A stretch of 64,000 nucleotides of DNA from a bacterium (GCA_021811315.1 JAJZPF010000001.1:124001-188000), one strand, 5' to 3'. Positions 7,549 through 16,699 are shown, counted from the stretch's first letter. Made by a program: numbers and translations. Notes: generated by a model not told the origin, from the sequence alone.

Positions 7549-10500
7549 TTAAACGCCGCTGAGCGAGCGCCCTACCTCGACCCAGAGCTTCACCATGTTC
7601 GTAGCCGGGGGAGTCGCGGTATTGACCGTAGTGCACAATAAAGTGATCGCCGCACCTAATGCGGCGGCGGACGCGGGCGGAGTCCAGGTCCCCGCGGCCC
7701 CGTTCAGCAGCATAGTATCGTTAGCGGCGGAGGCGGGTATGGTATCGGTAAAGCTTATTCCCCCTACTGTCCAGGCCGAGGCTACAAAAGTGACCATCTG
7801 GCCCTGCCCCACGGCTCCCGAACTGCAGCCGGTTATGGTCCCGATGGTCGCGGTACCGGAGAAGGTCAGCAGGACCACCCCGGAGCCGTCGGCCGCGAAC
7901 GAGGTCTCGCTTGTAAGCACCACGGATTGAGAGGCGTTCGCGAAACCCTTGGCGGTAATAGTGGAGGTAAAAGTATTCAGCCCGGTCAAAGTCTGGGTTC
8001 CGGCCTTTACAACGTCTCCGGCGACGGCGGGAGTTACCCAGGCCGGCGCCGCGCCGCCATTGCTCTGCAGGACCTGTCCCGGAGTCCCGGCCGCAAGCAG
8101 GCCCGTCGTATCGGCGGCGGTCTGGTACGGGAGCTGTCCTATCAAGCCGCCGGCAATATTAGTAGCTTTGCCGGCGCTGACAGCGCTGGTGGCCGTCACA
8201 GCATTGCCGCTGATATCCCCGGCGATCGTGCTCGAGAATGTTTTTACCCCGCCTATAGTCTGGTTCCCCACGGTATAGACCGCGGTGGAAAGAGCGAGCT
8301 GCAGGGGCGCTATCGCCGCCGTCACCGTGGACAGGTCTATCTTGCTTGTTGCCAGGCTGGTTATCCAAGCCGGATCGGCGTAAGTTCCCGTGGTATATAC
8401 GCCATTGGTCACGGTCCCGGCATTTCCGCTTACCGAGGTCTGGTCGCCGGTATTGGTCCCGGACAGGTTCGCGACCGCCCCGTTCGCAAGCATGGCATTG
8501 CTGACAGCGCCGGCGCCGATAGAGGTAGCGTTGCCGACGCTTGTAACTACCCCGGTAAGGTTCGCGTTCGTAGTCACCGTGGCCGCGTTGCCGCTGATAT
8601 CTCCGGCGATCGTGCTCGAGAATGTTTTTACCCCGCCTATGGTCTGGTTCCCTACGGTATAGACCGCGGTGGAAAGAGCGAGCTGCAGGGGCGTTATCGC
8701 CGCTGTCACCGTGGATAAGTCTATCTTGCTTGCGGCCAGGCTGGTTATCCACGCCGGGTCGGCGTAGGTCCCCGTGGTATAAACGCCGTTGGTAACGGTC
8801 CCGGCATTCCCGCTTACCGAGGTCTGGTCGCCGGTATTGCTTCCGGCCAGGTTGGGCGCCGAGATAGCGCCGGTAAATACCGCGCCCGTAAGGTTCGCTT
8901 TCAAGTCCAGCGCCGACTGCTGCGCGGACGAAACCGGTTTCAGAGCGTCCGAGGTATTGTTCACGCTTCCCAGGCCCACCATCGCGCTCGTGATGCCGGT
9001 AACCGTGCCGGTGAAAGCCGGCGAAGCGAGGTTGGCCTTCAGGTCCAGCGCCGTCTGCTGCGCAGTAGAGACTGGCTTGGCCGCGTCGGAAGTGTTATCC
9101 GCGCTGCCCAGGCCCACCTGCGCTTTCGTAAGGCCGGTGAGGCTGGAGCCGTTCCCGTTGGCCGCCAGCTTGCCGTTGAAAGCCGCCCAGTCCACGGAAG
9201 TCAGATAGCCGTCGGCCAGCGAAGTGGCCGCGCCCAGTTTGGTCTTTATCGATGCCCCGGTTTCATCTCCGGTATTGGTCCCGGAAAAATTAGCGGCGGA
9301 GATCGCGCCGCTGAAGGTCGCCCCGGTGAGGTCGGCCTTCAGGTCCAGCGCCGCCTGCTGCGCCGTGGAGACCGGCTTGGCCGCGTCGGAGGTGTTGGTT
9401 ACGTTGCCCAGCCCCACCTGCGCCTTTGTAAGGCCGGTAAGGCTGGAGCCGTTCCCGTTGGCAGCCAGCTTGGCGTTAAAAGCCGCCCAGTCCACTGAAG
9501 TCAGGTAGCCGTCGGCCAGCGAGGTGGCGGCGCCCAGTTTGATCTTTATAGAAGCGGCGTTCTCGTCCCCGGTATTGGTCCCGGACAGGTTAGTGGCGGA
9601 GACCGCGCCGCTGAAGGCGGCCCCGGCCAGGTCGGCTTTCAGGTCCAGCGCCGTCTGCTGCGCCGTGGAGACCGGCTTGGCCGCGTCCGAAGTATTGGTA
9701 ACGTTGCCCAGGCCGACCTGCGTCTTTGTAAGGCCGGTAAGCGCGGAGCCATTCCCGTTAACCGCAAGTTTGCCGTTGAACACGGCCCAATCTATGGAAC
9801 TTAGGTAGCCGTCCGCCAGAGAGGTGGCCGCGCCAAGCTTGTTTTTTATCGAAGCGGCGTTCTCGTCCCCGGTATTGGTCCCGGATAGGTTCGTCGCGGA
9901 GATCACGCCGCTGAATGTGGCCCCGGTAAGGTCGGCTTTCAGGTCCAGCGCCGTCTGCTGCGCGGTGGAGACCGGCTTGGCGGCGTCGGAGGTGTTGGTC
10001 ACATTGCCAAGACCCACCTGCGCCTTTGTAAGACCGATTAGACCCGAACCGTTCCCGCCGGGAGCCAGTTTGCCGCTAAACTCCACCCAGCCGACCGAAG
10101 TCAGATAACCATCGGACAGCGAGGTGGCCGGGCCCAGCGCGTTCTTTATCGTAGCGCCGGTCTCGTCTCCGGTATTGGTCCCGGACAGGTTCGTAGCGCT
10201 GACCGCGCCGGTAAAGATCGCGCCCGCCAGGCCGGCTTTCAGGTCCAGCGCCGTCTGCTGCGCCGTAGACACCGGCTTGGCGGCGTCGGAGGTATTGTCG
10301 GCGCTGCCCAGGCCCACCTGCGCCTTTGTAAGGTTTAAAAGGTTCGAGGCGTTCAGGGCCGGGAGGAAGCCGTCGGAGCCAAGCTGCACGAATCTGCCCG
10401 CGATATTATGAATACCGCCCGAAACGGCGCGCGTGCTTATCGCCACGCGCTCGTCGTCGAATTTTCCTAAAGAGATGGCCGCGGTAGACAGGGACACCTT

Positions 10501-11136
10501 CGCGTCGGTCACCGCGTTATTGGCCAGTTTCACAGTAGTGACGGAACCGTCCGCAAGGAAGGCCGTCGCTATCCCGGTCAGCAGCGAGCCGTCGACGGCC
10601 GGCAATCTTTGCAAGCCGTCCAGGCGCACAAGCTGATTTATATCGTTAAAAACGTTCCCCTGGATAGTGAGGTTCGGTTTATTGGTTATCGTAGGCCAAT
10701 CAGCGCCGCCGGCCCAGGCGGCGGTGGCGCTGTTCAGGGAATATAAAGAATACGCGGAGGAAACGAGCTTATAGCGGGGCAGCATTTCTCCGTCGGTCCC
10801 GACCGCTACTCCCAGCCAGTAAGCGGTGGAGAAACTTATGCTGAAAGTGCTGAAAGGGGTGGCCGAGCCCAAAAGCACGCTGTAGATCCCGTAAGCGTCC
10901 GGGCTTACATCCTGGCTTTCGGTCCAGACCGGAGTGACGGAATTGGGGCCGGTATATAGCCTGAAGACCATTGGAACCACGGCGGTAACCGGATTCCCGG
11001 CCGAGTTTGTAAGCTTTCCCTGGAAATTTATCAGTTCCGGCACGGCCCCGAGCGCGGGCGCCGCCGCGGCTGTTAAAACTATGAACAGTCCTAACAATGC
11101 ATTGTTGAGAGTTTTGTGATTTTTTGTAATTTTCAT
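7549..11136 (-). CDS. Large secreted repeat protein with phage tail-fibre-like repeats
   Basis: 1195 aa with a signal peptide (about 1-30, ending ALG). Residues 31-150 form a conserved N-terminal domain (LINFQGKLTNSAGNPV, LPRYKLVSSAYSLYS) common to exported proteins of several diderm phyla. Residues about 260-700 are tandem ~100-aa repeats built on VGLGNVTNTSDAAKPVSTAQ and NLSGTNTGDE, as in tail fibres and other trimeric adhesive fibres. Two further 128-aa repeats follow (about 760-1040; ITSLAASKIDLSTVTAA, GNQTIGGVKTFSSTIAGD). The C-terminal ~130 residues are unique and may be a head or cap domain. Its start overlaps the stop of the PorV-like gene (ATGA), so it is the last gene of the 12670-7549 operon. 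Probable function: surface fibre or adhesin, inferred from repeats and context. Confidence 0.85.
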   Translation of the reverse strand: MKITKNHKTLNNALLGLFIVLTAAAAPALGAVPELINFQGKLTNSAGNPVTAVVPMVFRLYTGPNSVTPVWTESQDVSPDAYGIYSVLLGSATPFSTFSISFSTAYWLGVAVGTDGEMLPRYKLVSSAYSLYSLNSATAAWAGGADWPTITNKPNLTIQGNVFNDINQLVRLDGLQRLPAVDGSLLTGIATAFLADGSVTTVKLANNAVTDAKVSLSTAAISLGKFDDERVAISTRAVSGGIHNIAGRFVQLGSDGFLPALNASNLLNLTKAQVGLGSADNTSDAAKPVSTAQQTALDLKAGLAGAIFTGAVSATNLSGTNTGDETGATIKNALGPATSLSDGYLTSVGWVEFSGKLAPGGNGSGLIGLTKAQVGLGNVTNTSDAAKPVSTAQQTALDLKADLTGATFSGVISATNLSGTNTGDENAASIKNKLGAATSLADGYLSSIDWAVFNGKLAVNGNGSALTGLTKTQVGLGNVTNTSDAAKPVSTAQQTALDLKADLAGAAFSGAVSATNLSGTNTGDENAASIKIKLGAATSLADGYLTSVDWAAFNAKLAANGNGSSLTGLTKAQVGLGNVTNTSDAAKPVSTAQQAALDLKADLTGATFSGAISAANFSGTNTGDETGASIKTKLGAATSLADGYLTSVDWAAFNGKLAANGNGSSLTGLTKAQVGLGSADNTSDAAKPVSTAQQTALDLKANLASPAFTGTVTGITSAMVGLGSVNNTSDALKPVSSAQQSALDLKANLTGAVFTGAISAPNLAGSNTGDQTSVSGNAGTVTNGVYTTGTYADPAWITSLAASKIDLSTVTAAITPLQLALSTAVYTVGNQTIGGVKTFSSTIAGDISGNAATVTTNANLTGVVTSVGNATSIGAGAVSNAMLANGAVANLSGTNTGDQTSVSGNAGTVTNGVYTTGTYADPAWITSLATSKIDLSTVTAAIAPLQLALSTAVYTVGNQTIGGVKTFSSTIAGDISGNAVTATSAVSAGKATNIAGGLIGQLPYQTAADTTGLLAAGTPGQVLQSNGGAAPAWVTPAVAGDVVKAGTQTLTGLNTFTSTITAKGFANASQSVVLTSETSFAADGSGVVLLTFSGTATIGTITGCSSGAVGQGQMVTFVASAWTVGGISFTDTIPASAANDTMLLNGAAGTWTPPASAAALGAAITLLCTTVNTATPPATNMVKLWVEVGRSLSGV
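8206..8870 (-). repeat. 384-bp imperfect direct repeat, two copies
   Basis: The block containing ggcgatcgtgctcgagaatg at 8221 recurs at 8605, an offset of 384 bp (128 codons, in frame). The copies are nearly identical over long stretches and encode the second repeat type of the 1195-aa protein. Such identity suggests recent duplication or ongoing recombination. Confidence 0.8.
9040..10345 (-). repeat. 300-bp in-frame tandem repeats, about 4-5 copies
   Basis: The segment around the GTCTGCTGCGC-type motif recurs at about 9051, 9351, 9651, 9951 and 10251, an exact 300-bp period (100 codons). Copies differ by scattered, largely synonymous changes. A truncated related unit lies near 8918. Confidence 0.88.
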
Positions 11137-12098
11137 AGACTGCCTCCGCCCATTTTCATGCCGCCAAATTTGATCCCCAGCGATATTCTATGGGTGATCC
11201 CGAGGTCCGTAAAAGAATTCCAGGCGTAATCCAGCTGATAAGCGCTCCATTTAACGCCCACTCCCGCGGTCAGCCCCGAAAGCGCGCCCAGTTCTTTTAC
11301 GGTATCGTCCTTGTACCCGGCCCGCGCCGCCAGAACTAAAGTCCCGAATGCGCGCGCGTATTCGGCCCCGTAGTGTAAATTGATATTCCCCTCTATATAG
11401 TTAAGGTCCGAGGCGATCAGCAGGCTTTTAAATACCTGGAGGGACCCGCCCGCGCGGATCATAACCGGCAGCGAGTTTTCCTCGGAGACATATTTGACCT
11501 TAGTTCCCACATTCTGCACCGACAGACCCAGAGCCAGCTTCCTGCCCCAGGGCCGGAAAGCGCTATAGAGCGCGCCGACATCGGCGGCGTAGGCGTGCGC
11601 GGTCTCTTCTTCTATGCGCGAGGAAATATATTTTAAATTAGCGCCCAGAGCCAGCCCGCCCCATTTGCGGGCATAAGAAAAAATTCCCACGGCGTCCAGC
11701 AGGCTGTAATTCTCGGAGAGCCGCAGCCCCGCATTATCCACTTTCTGGATGGCGCCCGTATTAAGAACATTGAACGCCACGCCTATGGTCCCGCTCTTAA
11801 GAGGCAAGGCGCACGCGCCGTTAGAATAGGTGATGCCCTCAAGCCACAAAGCGTGCGATAAAGTCGCTTCGCGCCGCTCCAGGCCGGCGAGCCCCGCGGG
11901 GTTCCAGTAAATAGAATTCACGTCGTCGGCCACGCCCGCGAAAGTTTCGCCCATCGCCGAAGGCCGCGCCCCCACGCCAAGCTGGAGGAACTGGAAAGCG
12001 CTCGTGCCCTGTCCTCCCGCAAAAGCACAATTGACGCAGCGCAGCACGGCCAATGCCGCCAATGCCGCAGCCGTTAACGCTGTTCTTTTTAACATCAT
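11133..12098 (-). CDS. PorV-family outer-membrane beta-barrel protein
   Basis: 321 aa, signal peptide 1-28 (ending AFA). The N-terminal motifs FLQLGVGARPSAMGETFAGV and VNSIYWNPAGLAGL are the hallmark of PorV/UPF0164 proteins. The rest is barrel-like with a final strand ITHRISLGIKFG. It is a clearer PorV match than the paralogue at 1270-2280. It is translationally coupled on both sides: its start overlaps the stop of the sorting-domain gene (12095) and its stop overlaps the start of the repeat-protein gene (11136). The operon order (sorting-domain protein, PorV, giant fibre-like protein) suggests a secretion/surface-display unit. No PorU, SprA or GldKLMN genes are in the window, so a full type IX system is not shown. 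Confidence 0.85.
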   Translation of the reverse strand: MMLKRTALTAAALAALAVLRCVNCAFAGGQGTSAFQFLQLGVGARPSAMGETFAGVADDVNSIYWNPAGLAGLERREATLSHALWLEGITYSNGACALPLKSGTIGVAFNVLNTGAIQKVDNAGLRLSENYSLLDAVGIFSYARKWGGLALGANLKYISSRIEEETAHAYAADVGALYSAFRPWGRKLALGLSVQNVGTKVKYVSEENSLPVMIRAGGSLQVFKSLLIASDLNYIEGNINLHYGAEYARAFGTLVLAARAGYKDDTVKELGALSGLTAGVGVKWSAYQLDYAWNSFTDLGITHRISLGIKFGGMKMGGGSL

Positions 12099-12670
12099 CT
12101 TATCACCGCGAATTTACCCCTGGCTTTGCCGCCGCCGGGGGCCGTCATGAAATAGATGTAAACGCCGCTGGCCAGTTTCTGCCCGTCGCCGTTCGTAACG
12201 TTCCATTTGTAAAAATCGACCGTGGTGTCGGTCTTGTGAAGCTTCGCCACCCGCTTGCCGGTTATCGCGAAGACGCTGATAGTCGCTTCCGGCGGCAAAT
12301 GCCCGAAAGTGATCTCCGCGGCCTGGAACCGGCCGGGGCTGTTCGGTTTGAAAGGGTTAGGGTACACATAGGCGTCGCGCAGATCGGCGGCGGGAAGGGC
12401 GAGAGCCGGGACGACGAACCCGCCCGAATTATTGTAATTCAGGCTTTGCGCCCCGCCGGCCACGGCCTGCCCGAGTATGCCTGTCCGGACTTTGTAGTTC
12501 GACGAGGCCGTGTTCGCGCCGCCGCCAGCCATTACCGGCGCGGAAAGCGAATACTGAGAACTTATCAACACCTCGGCGTATGCCAGAGACCCGGTCATCA
12601 AGGCCGCTGCCGCCAGCCACCGGCTCGAACGAAGAGCTGATCGTGTTTTGTTTTTTTCGGAGGCGGGCAT
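12095..12670 (-). CDS. Small secreted protein with C-terminal FlgD-Ig/type IX-like sorting domain
   Basis: 191 aa. Signal peptide (about 1-32, ending AYA), a short linker domain, then a C-terminal ~90-residue domain: YVYPNPFKP, TISVFAITGKRVAKLHK, WNVTNGDGQKLASGVYIYF, ending GKFAVIR. This is the classic pattern of T9SS type A sorting/FlgD-Ig domains. Composite promoter C lies immediately upstream; its -10 at 12682-12677 predicts transcription starting at about 12670, the A of the ATG, so the mRNA may be leaderless. First gene of a three-gene operon with the PorV-like and repeat-protein genes. Confidence 0.82.
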   Translation of the reverse strand: MPASEKNKTRSALRSSRWLAAAALMTGSLAYAEVLISSQYSLSAPVMAGGGANTASSNYKVRTGILGQAVAGGAQSLNYNNSGGFVVPALALPAADLRDAYVYPNPFKPNSPGRFQAAEITFGHLPPEATISVFAITGKRVAKLHKTDTTVDFYKWNVTNGDGQKLASGVYIYFMTAPGGGKARGKFAVIR

Positions 12671-12676
12671 AGGGTA

Positions 12677-12743
12677 AGTATACCCCCCCGCCGCCCCGGC
12701 TTCTATTAGGAGTAATGCCCTGTCTGGTAGGTAGTATTACGGA
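12677..12743 (-). promoter_or_regulatory. Composite two-box promoter, copy C
   Basis: Minus strand: box 1 at 12743-12728 (TCCGTAATACTACCTA), core at 12717-12705 (CATTACTCCTAAT), -10 TATACT at 12682-12677. Spacings are 10 and 22 bp. The -10 lies only 7 nt from the start codon of the operon at 12670. Confidence 0.78.
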
Positions 12744-12782
12744 AATACGGAGCGTTCACGACGCCGCCGCGGGTGCCGGCAG

Positions 12783-15479
12783 TTACTTGTTTTCCGCGGC
12801 GGGAACCGGCGGTGCCGCCTGACGCCTTCTTACCAGCTTTTCAACCTCCACCGCCAGGAACACGACAGAAGACAGCAGGAAAGCGATAACCAGTTCGCGC
12901 GGCGGCAGCGGCGCGGTCCGGAAGATCCTGTTGCACCAGGGCATGTAAATAACCGCAAGCTGCAGGGCGACCGTCAGGAGCACGGAATACAGCAGCGGCT
13001 TATTTGAGAGGAGCCCCATCCGGAAAAGAGACCGTTTCTCGGAGCGGATGGCCATAGCGTGGCCGAGCTGGCTCAGGCAGAGCACGGTGAACACGATGGT
13101 CTGCCAGTGCGCGCCAGTCTTCATCGCCCAGGCCTGCGTACCGAGACAAACCAGTCCGAGCAGCAGCCCTACCCAGATGACATGGACGCCCAGCCCGCCT
13201 GCCAGCAGGCTTTCTCCGGGGCTGCGCGGCGGATTCTTCATTATGTCGGGCTCGGCGGCCTCGGCGGTCAGCGCCAGCCCCGGCAGGCCGTCCGTGACCA
13301 GGTTTACCCAAAGGATCTGTATAGGCAGCAGCGGGATAGGCAGCCCCAGGAAGGGCGCCAGGAAAATAGTCCAGATCTCTCCTGAATTACAGGTGAGCAC
13401 GTAGCGCACGAAGCGCCTGATATTGTCGAAGATCCTGCGGCCCTCGCCCACCGCTTTCACGATGGTGGCGAAGTTATCGTCGAGCAGTATCATATGGGCG
13501 GCTTCCTTTGAAACATCCGTGCCTGTTATCCCCATAGCTATGCCGATATCGGCCCGCTTGAGCGCCGGGGCGTCGTTCACCCCGTCCCCGGTCATGGCGG
13601 CGAACTGGCCGCGGGCCTGCAGCGCTTTTACGATGCGCAGCTTCTGCTCCGGGGCCACGCGCGCGTAAACCCTTATCCCCTCGACTCTCAGCGCGAAAGC
13701 CTCCGGCGAGAGCTTCCCGAGTTCCGCTCCGGTCAGTATGGCTTCCGCGTCGCCCGGCTTTGTTATGCCCAGGCGTTCCGCTATATTGCGCGCCGTAACA
13801 GGATGGTCGCCGGTTATCATGACCGTCACGATGCCGGCGGCCCGGCATTCCTCCACTGCGGCTTTAGCCTCCTCCCTGGGCGGATCGGCTATCCCGGCAA
13901 GGCCGATAAAGACCAGGTTTTTCTCTGCCTCCTCCGGAGTCGGCGTACCGGGGAGGGCGTCCCACTGCCGGGCGGCCAGGCCAAGCACGCGCAGGCCTCT
14001 TGCCGCCATCTCCTCGGCCGCGGCATGTATTTTATCCTTGCCGTCCGGGCCGATGCCCGAGGAATACATAATATTCGCGGACTTTTCCAGCAGTCCTTCC
14101 ACCGCGCCTTTGGTTATCGAAAAATACGCCCCGCCCTCCCAGCCGGCCAGCTGCCCGGAGTGGAAAGTGGTCATGCGCTTGCGCTCGGAATCAAAAGGCA
14201 GCTCGGCTCCGCGCGGCTGCCCGGCATCCAGCTTCTCCTTGTCGAAGCCGCCGCCGGCGGCCAGCGCGCAGAGGGCGGTCTCGGTCGGATCCCCGGCCCA
14301 CCCGCCGTCTTTCCGGAGCGAATCATTGTTAAGAGCGAAGCCGGTAAGCAGCCGCGAGTAAACGTTCGCGTTCGGTGGAGCGTCGCCGGCTTTAAGAAAG
14401 GCGCCGTCCAGGTAGACTTCCTCCACCGTCATCTTGTTCTGGGTAAGCGTGCCGGTCTTGTCCGAGCAGATATAAGTCACGGAGCCGAGCGTTTCCACGG
14501 CCAGCAGCTTGCGGATAAGGGCGTTCTGTTTGACCAGTTTGCCCGCGCCCAGCGCAAGCGCGATGCTCATTACCGCGGGCAGAGCCTCCGGGATGGCGGC
14601 CACCGCAAGCGACACCGCCGTCAGGAACATCAGCGCGGGGGGCTCGCCCCGCAGCAGGCCTAAGCCGAACACCGCGGCGCAGATCGCCAGCACCGCCCAG
14701 GCCAGCTTCTTGCCGAAGACAGTAAGCCGCTTCTGCAGCGGGGTCTCCACCTCTTCCTCGTCCTGCAGCATGCCGGCTATTCTGCCCAGCTCGGTGGCCA
14801 TCCCCGTGGAAGTGACCACGCCTTTGCCCCTGCCGTAAGAAACGGCCGTGCCGCTGTAGGCCATATTCAGCCTGTCGCCAGGCTGCAGGTCATCTCCCGT
14901 CATGGCCAGAGTGTTCTTTTCAGCAGGAAGGGATTCGCCCGTAAGCGCGGCTTCCTCTATTTTCAGAGAGGCCGCCTCTATTATGCGCAGGTCCGCCGGA
15001 ACGATGCTGCCGGCCTCGAGCACCACGATGTCGCCGGGAACCAGCGTGACGGCGGGCACGGCTTCGGCCTTGCCGCCCCTTATCACCGAAGCGTTGGGCG
15101 CGGCCATTTTTTTCAGGGCCTCCATGGCCTTCTGGGCGCGGTACTCCTGCACAAAGCCCATTATGGCGTTAAGCACGACGATAGCGGCTATCACGGCGGC
15201 GTCCACTATTTCGCCTATGGCCCCGGAAACGCCGGCGGCCGCGATCAGCACGACTATCATGAAATCTTTGAACTGGCCCAGGAGCATGGCCAGCGCTCCG
15301 CGCTTCGGCTTTTCTTTGAGGGAATTGGGGCCGTATTTCCCAAGGCGCAGCGCGGCCTCGCCGGCGCCTAGGCCGGCCTGGCCCGAGCCAAGTCCGTTCA
15401 GAACTTCTTCTATATTTTTTTTATGCCAGTCATTCAGCCCGGCAGGATCGGCAGGTGTTGTCATAGACGCCTTATTCAT
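12783..15479 (-). CDS. P-type cation ATPase, P2A (Ca2+-transporting) type
   Basis: 898 aa. Cation_ATPase_N (10-75), two transmembrane helices, actuator domain with TGES (about 177-180), M4 with IPEALP, the phosphorylation motif CSDKTGTLTQNKM, nucleotide-binding region, hinge TGDGVNDAPALKRADIG, and six C-terminal helices. The ion-site residues of SERCA/PMR1-like pumps are present: Glu in PEALP, Asn and Glu in CNSGEIW (M5), Asn, Thr and Asp in NLVTDG (M6). It should export Ca2+ (possibly Mn2+) across the inner membrane using ATP. Monocistronic; GGAG precedes the ATG. The ion specificity rests on these residues; other P2 pumps cannot be excluded. Confidence 0.9.
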   Translation of the reverse strand: MNKASMTTPADPAGLNDWHKKNIEEVLNGLGSGQAGLGAGEAALRLGKYGPNSLKEKPKRGALAMLLGQFKDFMIVVLIAAAGVSGAIGEIVDAAVIAAIVVLNAIMGFVQEYRAQKAMEALKKMAAPNASVIRGGKAEAVPAVTLVPGDIVVLEAGSIVPADLRIIEAASLKIEEAALTGESLPAEKNTLAMTGDDLQPGDRLNMAYSGTAVSYGRGKGVVTSTGMATELGRIAGMLQDEEEVETPLQKRLTVFGKKLAWAVLAICAAVFGLGLLRGEPPALMFLTAVSLAVAAIPEALPAVMSIALALGAGKLVKQNALIRKLLAVETLGSVTYICSDKTGTLTQNKMTVEEVYLDGAFLKAGDAPPNANVYSRLLTGFALNNDSLRKDGGWAGDPTETALCALAAGGGFDKEKLDAGQPRGAELPFDSERKRMTTFHSGQLAGWEGGAYFSITKGAVEGLLEKSANIMYSSGIGPDGKDKIHAAAEEMAARGLRVLGLAARQWDALPGTPTPEEAEKNLVFIGLAGIADPPREEAKAAVEECRAAGIVTVMITGDHPVTARNIAERLGITKPGDAEAILTGAELGKLSPEAFALRVEGIRVYARVAPEQKLRIVKALQARGQFAAMTGDGVNDAPALKRADIGIAMGITGTDVSKEAAHMILLDDNFATIVKAVGEGRRIFDNIRRFVRYVLTCNSGEIWTIFLAPFLGLPIPLLPIQILWVNLVTDGLPGLALTAEAAEPDIMKNPPRSPGESLLAGGLGVHVIWVGLLLGLVCLGTQAWAMKTGAHWQTIVFTVLCLSQLGHAMAIRSEKRSLFRMGLLSNKPLLYSVLLTVALQLAVIYMPWCNRIFRTAPLPPRELVIAFLLSSVVFLAVEVEKLVRRRQAAPPVPAAENK

Positions 15480-15698
15480 AAATCGCGCTCCAGGTACGGC
15501 TTGGCGCCTTTACCGGATGCCGCTTAACGAGGAGCAGACCATGGCCTCGTTCCCGCTGGCTTGTGTCGACGCGGCCCTGGCCGCAAGTTTCCGCCTGTTC
15601 AGCAAGCTCTACCAATCCTCAGCCCTTTGAGAGGAACGCCTTATTTACAAAAACTGCGCAATTATAACTGCTGAAGGCAGGGCCGCTGGTCGCTGAGC

Positions 15699-16583
15699 TT
15701 ACCGGCGCAGTTTCTTCGCCTTCAGGTAGTCTGCCAGGTCTCCGGGGTAATCGGTTATTATCGCGTCCGCTCCGGCGGCTATGGCGGCGTCCCACTCTTC
15801 CCGGGTGTTTATGGTCCACGGTGCTACCTGTATGCCGGCGGCATGGGCTTCCTTTATCGATTCCGGGGTCATCCATTTGTAATCCGGGCTCCAGATGTCC
15901 GCCTTGGCGCTTTTAAGGGCCGGCACTATATCGACAAGCTCTTCGCCGGTAAGCTGGGAGGTTCTTATGGCGGGCGCGATCTTTTTTATTTCCTTGAGCG
16001 TGCGCACATCAAAGGACTGCACGATGGTCCGTTTCTCCATGCCGTTCCTGGTCACTACACCGGCCGCCAGCCTGGCGAAATCGGCCGGCGAGGGGCTGAG
16101 TTCCGGTTCGCCGGGGAAGATCTTTGTCTCCAGGTTGAACTCCACCTTTCCGGCGGCCGGGTAGCCGGAGGCCTTTACTATTGCGAATACCTCGTCCAGC
16201 GTAGGGATGCGCTCTCCAGGCACAGGAAGCTGCCGGGGGAATTTAGGGTCGGCCAGCGAGCCGCAGTCGTACTTTTTCAGCTCCGCGAGCGTCAGCGAGC
16301 GTATCGGCACGGGTTTTTGAAGCGTTTCACCTTCGGGGCCAAGGCAGCGCTCCGGAACAAGATAGGGCTCGTGGGAAATAACTATCACGTTGTCCTTCGT
16401 CACTCCCAAATCCATCTCAAGCACGTCCGCGCCGGCCAGCAGGGCCGCTTTAAAGCCGGGGATGGTGTTTTCCGGTGCCGTGCCCCTGCTGCCGCGGTGC
16501 CCGTGCACGGCTATGGTCCTGACCGCCTGAGCGGATAAAGCCGGAACGCAGGACACCAGCGCCAAAAAAACGATCTTTCTCAT
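15699..16583 (-). CDS. Secreted glycerophosphodiester phosphodiesterase
   Basis: 294 aa with a signal peptide (1-20). The GDPD catalytic motif VHGHRGSRGTAPENTIPGF (His, Arg, Glu, Asn) sits at residues about 27-45, followed by EMDLGVTKDNVIVISHEPYL (metal Glu/Asp and catalytic His). The C-terminal barrel strands (FNLETK, VQSFD, TINTREEWDAAIAAGADAII) are as expected. It hydrolyses deacylated phospholipids to glycerol-3-phosphate and an alcohol, probably in the periplasm (GlpQ/UgpQ family). It is transcribed divergently from the outer-membrane phospholipase gene pldA at 16802, and both have the composite promoter. OMPLA products could feed this enzyme, so coregulation makes functional sense. The predicted leader is only about 5 nt. 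Confidence 0.92.
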   Translation of the reverse strand: MRKIVFLALVSCVPALSAQAVRTIAVHGHRGSRGTAPENTIPGFKAALLAGADVLEMDLGVTKDNVIVISHEPYLVPERCLGPEGETLQKPVPIRSLTLAELKKYDCGSLADPKFPRQLPVPGERIPTLDEVFAIVKASGYPAAGKVEFNLETKIFPGEPELSPSPADFARLAAGVVTRNGMEKRTIVQSFDVRTLKEIKKIAPAIRTSQLTGEELVDIVPALKSAKADIWSPDYKWMTPESIKEAHAAGIQVAPWTINTREEWDAAIAAGADAIITDYPGDLADYLKAKKLRR

Positions 16584-16594
16584 AAGTCTCTTTT

Positions 16595-16661
16595 AGTATA
16601 GTTCCTTGCCGATACTGCTTCCATTAGGAGTTCTGCCCTGCTTGATAGGTAATATTACGGA
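16595..16661 (-). promoter_or_regulatory. Composite two-box promoter, copy D-minus
   Basis: Minus strand: box 1 at 16661-16646 (TCCGTAATATTACCTA), core at 16635-16623 (CAGAACTCCTAAT), -10 TATACT at 16600-16595; spacings 10 and 22 bp. Drives the GDPD gene. Divergent from copy D-plus, about 38 bp away. Confidence 0.78.
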
Positions 16662-16699
16662 AGGAGCTGAAGGACGGGAAGACCGGAAATCGCTGATCC

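Noticed and set aside
7549-11136. Prophage tail fibre
   Set aside because: No other phage genes are nearby; the protein has a signal peptide and is coupled to a PorV-like gene.
15541-15630. 29-codon ORF on the plus strand with GAGGAG before the ATG
   Set aside because: Short, no family, and GAGGAG could be codons of a longer frame; a chance Shine-Dalgarno in GC-rich DNA is likely.
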